Shown piece by piece: positions 60,498-64,000 of a DNA stretch of 64,000 bases. The notes under the pieces are model-generated. The model ran no database searches. It had not been told where the DNA came from and saw only the letters and a program-made list of their open reading frames with translations. This stretch comes from Flavobacteriaceae bacterium (lineage in GTDB: Bacteria; Bacteroidota; Bacteroidia; Flavobacteriales; Flavobacteriaceae), in NCBI GenBank assembly GCA_031277535.1, contig JAITMD010000004.1:58659-122658 (forward strand). Direction: 5' to 3'. Position 1 is the stretch's first letter, and the number at the start of each line of letters is the position of its first letter. Made by a program: the position numbers and the translations under genes.

Positions 60498-61520
60498 ATG
60501 AATAATATAATGTTGAAATCAAAAAAAATATTTATGAAGTACCTCATTGGTGTAATTCTAATTTTAGTGAACTATAACTGTTTAAACGCTCAAAATTGTA
60601 AATCTATTGGAGAGAATCTCATTAGTAAAATTAAAAAAACAAACTACAAGGATTTGCTACCTTATTATGATTCAAAAGTAAAAAAATGGGGGTTAATGGA
60701 TAGGTATGGAAATGCTTTAACAGAACCTTTTGAAGAGTCTATATATATATTCAAAACCAATTTACATATGACATATTTTATCACGAATTACAAAGGATGT
60801 GATATTAATATTAGCTATGTTGATATGAAGTTTAGTGCTAAAAAAACAGAAAAACAAGATGATGAATATTGTATAGGGGAATTTTATAAAAAGCCTACTT
60901 CAGATTATGAGACTTTAAAAGGTTTTACAGTTGAGCCTGTATCTATCGTAACTTTGAAGACTGAAGAAGTAGAAAAGAGAGGAGAAATTTCGAAGTTTTC
61001 AAAGCAATTTAAACAAGTTAACGATCTTTTTTATTTTAATGAGAAATGGTATGCTTTAGCTGTATTAAAAGATGGTTCATTAATGGGAATTATTGATCAA
61101 AACGGAGAAGCTATAAAACATTTTAATTTTAATTATAAAAAATTAAAGCAGTTAGATTATTATAGAGGTATTGAAAATAATGAGATATGGTATTATTATG
61201 AAGATTTGTTGGGTAATAAAGGATTTATAAACTTGTTTGGCGAAACAATAATGAAGGGAGAATTGTTGTCCGAATGCCTTTTTTATAAAGATTATTTCTG
61301 TGTTCAAAAAAATGATGTAGAATCTGGTGTTCTTGATTTAAGAACTCTAAAATGGATAATTAAACCTCAAAAAGAAAGAAAATTTCAAAATATTATAGAG
61401 TTTGGTGATTATGGAAATGATTACTGTAATTACTATTTTATTGTAAAAGAAGGAGAAGAGCAATATTTAATGGATGTAGATATGAAAGTATATAAACGAA
61501 TTAATACAAACAAAAAATAA
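60498..61520 (+). CDS. Secreted WG-like protein
   Basis: A 340-residue protein. An N-terminal signal lies in 'YLIGVILILVNYNCLNAQ' (an ATG at 60534 would give a cleaner signal). The body has weak WG-type units: 'VKKWGLMDRYGNALTEPFEE', 'LMGIIDQNGEAIKHFNFNYK', 'NKGFINLFGETI'. WG proteins in Bacteroidetes often sit near secretion-effector or surface loci, but the job of this one is unknown. A second WG protein lies at the start of the window. Confidence 0.65.
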   Translation: MNNIMLKSKKIFMKYLIGVILILVNYNCLNAQNCKSIGENLISKIKKTNYKDLLPYYDSKVKKWGLMDRYGNALTEPFEESIYIFKTNLHMTYFITNYKGCDINISYVDMKFSAKKTEKQDDEYCIGEFYKKPTSDYETLKGFTVEPVSIVTLKTEEVEKRGEISKFSKQFKQVNDLFYFNEKWYALAVLKDGSLMGIIDQNGEAIKHFNFNYKKLKQLDYYRGIENNEIWYYYEDLLGNKGFINLFGETIMKGELLSECLFYKDYFCVQKNDVESGVLDLRTLKWIIKPQKERKFQNIIEFGDYGNDYCNYYFIVKEGEEQYLMDVDMKVYKRINTNKK

Positions 61521-61563
61521 TAACTTAAAGCTATTTATTACATAAGTATAAAATAGTAGTTTA

Positions 61564-61905
61564 TTGGTTGCATATATCGAAGATATTTACGTTGTTTCAG
61601 AAAGTGTGAAATTTTTTGAAGATAGTTTTTCATGTGATTTTATTGGTTTTGACTTTACTGACAGTCATCAAGATTAATTGAATACTTGTAGCAGAGGCAG
61701 TAGCGAAGTGGAAAGTATGGCGTCTATAGAAGCAGATGATAAAGGATGGTATATAAAACCAGAGTTTCAGTTTATGGGAATAAAAGTAATTTTGACTGCT
61801 AGAGTAGAGGCTACATTAAGAAAAAAGGACTCAAGACATCAAACTGGTGGAAATATAGGAGAAGTAACTAAGTGGCAAGCTATATATAAATCTGAAAAAA
61901 CATAG
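61564..61905 (+). pseudogene. Broken gene remnant in two in-frame pieces
   Basis: Two coding-like stretches in the same frame are split by a TAA at 61675-61677. The first contains 'YVVSESVKFFEDSFSCDFIG'; the second (61678-61905) contains 'ASIEADDKGWYIKPEFQFMG' and 'EVTKWQAIYKSEKT'. The second part reads like the C-terminal end of a larger protein, and lacks a natural start except an internal ATG at 61717. I take the stretch as decayed remains of one or two genes; the family is not recognised. Confidence 0.45.
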
Positions 61906-61941
61906 GAATTAGGAAGATGTTATTTCATTTAAAAAGTAAGT

Positions 61942-62940
61942 ATGAATAGAGTTTTAGTTTTAATACTGAGTCTTGTCACCATGAGTGGCTGGGGACAAAC
62001 ATCAGAAGAAATGGATAATAAAGTAAGACTAATATGGAGAGATCTCGATAAAAATGTAAAATACAGAGATGAGCAAATTAGTTATCACGCTCAGATATTT
62101 ATAGGTGCGTGTAATTATGAAGTATTGATTAATGATTTTCCTATTGACATATACTTCGGACCTGCTAATGGAGCTTCTAATGGAAGCCATGCTATAAATA
62201 CTACCATATTAAAATCAGGAGTGCAGACCTGGAAGATCAGAGTGTACCCAATACACGATAGAGAGAGAATTGATGGAAACCCTTATGATATTTCGAGACC
62301 CTTGATAGAAGAAGGAGCTCGAGTAGAGTTCAGTGTAGAGGCATTGAGATTTAGAGATGAAGGCGGAGTAGATATTTTAGATAACAAGGTATTTGCCTTC
62401 TCTGCTCCTTTAGTGACAAGTGAGAAGAATGGGAGTAATGTATTCGCTGATGCAGGTAAACCTTATGTGGAATACAGTGGAACCTTTATCGCAAAGGTAC
62501 CTTATGAGCTTAAGGGCTGGAGTGAGAGCGTAGATCTTTCAAAAGAAAAGATAGAGAAATTAACAGAAGAGGTAGAAGGAGTCTATAACAAATATAGAAA
62601 CTGGATGCAAAATAGACAATTAGACAAAATAGCAGAGTCTAAATTAAATGCTGAGAAAGAGCGGGCTCAAGTGTTGTTTTATACGCGAGCAGATAATGAA
62701 CAGCATACAGCATCATTTATAAAAATGGCAGGTCAGAGTGGGATACAGATGCTACCGATAGAAAAGTCTAAAATAAAGTTTTATGGTAATGGGAGAGTTA
62801 TTGCTTTAGAACGTTCAGATGTTTTAGAGTTGCCATCTCTTATAGGAGAATATGAAGAAAATGGTAGGATGAGGATGAGGTATCTTTATATATACTTTCA
62901 CCGTCCTAATCCAGGGGCGCCATTAGAAGTAATCCGATAA
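61942..62940 (+). CDS. Secreted protein of unknown function
   Basis: A 332-residue protein with a signal peptide cleaved after 'MSGWGQ'. The first half is beta-rich ('ISYHAQIFIGACNYEVLIND', 'NTTILKSGVQTWKIRVYPIH'); residues ~195-245 form a charged helix or coiled coil ('EKIEKLTEEVEGVYNKYRNW', 'LNAEKERAQVLFYTRADNEQ'); the rest is beta-rich again and ends 'MRYLYIYFHRPNPGAPLEVI'. No family recognised. It follows a broken gene and precedes a lipoprotein, in an accessory region. Confidence 0.7.
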   Translation: MNRVLVLILSLVTMSGWGQTSEEMDNKVRLIWRDLDKNVKYRDEQISYHAQIFIGACNYEVLINDFPIDIYFGPANGASNGSHAINTTILKSGVQTWKIRVYPIHDRERIDGNPYDISRPLIEEGARVEFSVEALRFRDEGGVDILDNKVFAFSAPLVTSEKNGSNVFADAGKPYVEYSGTFIAKVPYELKGWSESVDLSKEKIEKLTEEVEGVYNKYRNWMQNRQLDKIAESKLNAEKERAQVLFYTRADNEQHTASFIKMAGQSGIQMLPIEKSKIKFYGNGRVIALERSDVLELPSLIGEYEENGRMRMRYLYIYFHRPNPGAPLEVIR

Positions 62941-63113
62941 TCATGATAACATATATAATAGTTCTTTTATTTATGGTTAAGTCTGTGATTGGATGATGGT
63001 TAGATAGTTCGTCAGCCGTGTTACCCAAGTTATATTACTTTGACAGTATATGAGTTATTGATTAATTATTTTTCAAGTGTAGTTTTAGTAGAAGAAGATA
63101 CAAAAAGTTTTTT

Positions 63114-63572
63114 ATGGGGTTGTGTAAGAGTAGAATTTCAGGATTGCTGTGTTTACTGTTTTTATTTAGTTCATGTTATAAAAAACCTAAAAAGGGAAGA
63201 GAGGATTTTATAGATTACTATCATGGTGTAGTAATAGGTGAGAATAAGGAGTATTTGAAAGAAGTAGAGGTATGTATATATGAATCATTTGATGAACGAG
63301 ATTTAAAAACTAAAGATAGTCTGGTTAAATGTGGTTTCACAGATAAAAAGGGGTATTTTAAAATACAAGATTCGACTTTCACTAAAGATAATTTAAAGAG
63401 TGAGTCAAGGAGTATAGTATTTAAAAAAGAAGGCTATGAATTGTTTCGAATGCCAATAATATTTCCTGAATCTGGTTATAGACCTAAGGTAAGTAAAACA
63501 GAAGGAATGTTCTTTATATTTGCTACACTTGACACAGTAGGCTTAAGAAAAGAAACTGTAATAATAAAGTAG
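63114..63572 (+). CDS. Small lipoprotein with a carboxypeptidase-regulatory-like domain
   Basis: A 152-residue lipoprotein. The signal 'LLCLLFLFSSC' gives a lipidated Cys at residue 21. Residues ~35-130 look like a transthyretin/carboxypeptidase-regulatory-like beta domain ('YHGVVIGENKEYLKEVEVCI', 'GFTDKKGYFKIQDSTF', 'SIVFKKEGYELFRMPI'), as in surface lipoproteins of Bacteroidetes. Function unknown. Confidence 0.72.
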   Translation: MGLCKSRISGLLCLLFLFSSCYKKPKKGREDFIDYYHGVVIGENKEYLKEVEVCIYESFDERDLKTKDSLVKCGFTDKKGYFKIQDSTFTKDNLKSESRSIVFKKEGYELFRMPIIFPESGYRPKVSKTEGMFFIFATLDTVGLRKETVIIK

Positions 63573-64000
63573 TTAGGGAATATTTTGTGTTATTAATTTA
63601 ATTAAAATACACATAAAATGATAGCAATTAGATTAGTTAATATAGTGTTTTTTACTTCTTGTTAATATTTTAACAAATCAAGATGCTTTTTTGTGTTTTT
63701 AAATGCTTATTTCGAAACATAATCCCAATGTTTTTAGGCTGTCTGAGCATTTTTTACTGGTTTTGTTGCAGTGTTGTTTGGGCATTGTTCGGGAAAAGTG
63801 CAAAAAACAGAGGTCTTTCCGAACAACATTTGAAGAATGGTGTAGCAAATGCGTATGTATTAGGGATTGTGAGAGAAAAATAAATGTTAAAAATATTTTA
63901 AAGAGTTAAAAAAAAATTTAAGCAGTGGTGTTTTTTACTGCTTAAATTTTTAGTTTTTTTCTCTTAAAAGACAAGACAAATATAAGAAAAAGAAGTGTAA
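63573..64000. other. Non-coding end of the window
   Basis: No credible gene. Two overlapping short frames (63683-63909) lack protein-like pattern. A partly complementary pair, gttcgg (63788-63793) and ccgaac (63818-63823), surrounds an A-rich core. A terminator-like hairpin follows at 63914-63949. Confidence 0.4.
63914..63949. terminator. Bidirectional terminator-like hairpin
   Basis: Perfect 13-bp stem aaatttaagcagt (63914-63926) with actgcttaaattt (63937-63949), loop 10 nt, T-rich on the right and A-rich on the left, so it could stop transcription from either side. Confidence 0.75.

Noticed and set aside
63683..63909. Two overlapping short frames at the window end
   Set aside because: Both are open over the same DNA in different frames, and neither shows a family pattern.

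Overview
The base composition (clearly AT-rich), the near absence of Shine-Dalgarno sequences, a Bacteroidetes-type promoter (TTG, 20 nt, TAnnTTTG), a gliding-motility/type IX C-terminal domain, RteC, DUF6266, WG-repeat and SprF-era surface protein styles all point to a Flavobacteriaceae chromosome. Myroides or a close relative is my best guess, but this is inference from gene style, not from a search.

Layout. 1-3.8 kb: a partial GNAT gene, a WG/Sel1-repeat protein and a sterol-desaturase-family membrane enzyme. 4.1-11.9 kb: a three-gene operon of secreted surface proteins that share a small 'KGhhhP...GxLhYDT...Y..xxW' module; the first carries 106-residue tandem repeats. 11.9-21.1 kb: an accessory block rich in non-coding repeats. 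It holds a surface lipoprotein, two DUF6266 paralogues facing outwards at the two ends, a REP-associated transposase (RAYT) next to its hairpins, a DUF5675/holin-like mini-operon with a newly read 43-aa gene, RteC, and a replication-type pair (MNYIKH-family protein plus DnaC-like ATPase).

21.2-50.97 kb: one long surface-polysaccharide locus, nearly all on the + strand with overlapping or tightly spaced genes. Part 1 makes a CMP-activated nonulosonic acid of the legionaminic type (LegB, LegC, LegH-like, NeuB/LegI, NeuC/LegG, PtmE, a CysE-like acyltransferase, LegF, a Gfo/Idh oxidoreductase and a PtmA-like SDR). Part 2 is assembly: a KpsS-like transferase, Wzx, Wzy and a GT4. Part 3 (WbuX/WbpG-type amidotransferase, HisH2, HisF2, FnlA, cupin, FnlB, FnlC, WbuB) predicts L-FucNAc and its acetamidino derivative. 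Part 4 (a SDR 4-reductase and a WecA/WbcO-like transferase) should start the lipid-linked unit. GalE and a Wza-type export lipoprotein close the locus. Two four-helix-bundle (23S-IVP type) genes and a degenerate cytidylyltransferase-like gene interrupt it, each lying in its own low-complexity repeat.

51.2-57.3 kb: a 2000-aa secreted adhesin with alternating fibronectin-III and choice-of-anchor-J-like domains, an anchor-L-like domain and a gliding-motility/type-B sorting tail. 57.4-59.7 kb: creD, a small winged-helix regulator and a six-helix membrane protein on the minus strand. 59.8-63.6 kb: small membrane peptides, secreted proteins, one broken gene and a lipoprotein, an accessory region of unknown role.

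No rRNA, tRNA or CRISPR array was seen. The most notable unexplained structure is the inverted-symmetric accessory block at 12.1-20.6 kb and the general habit of this genome of placing small orphan genes inside private repeat arrays.
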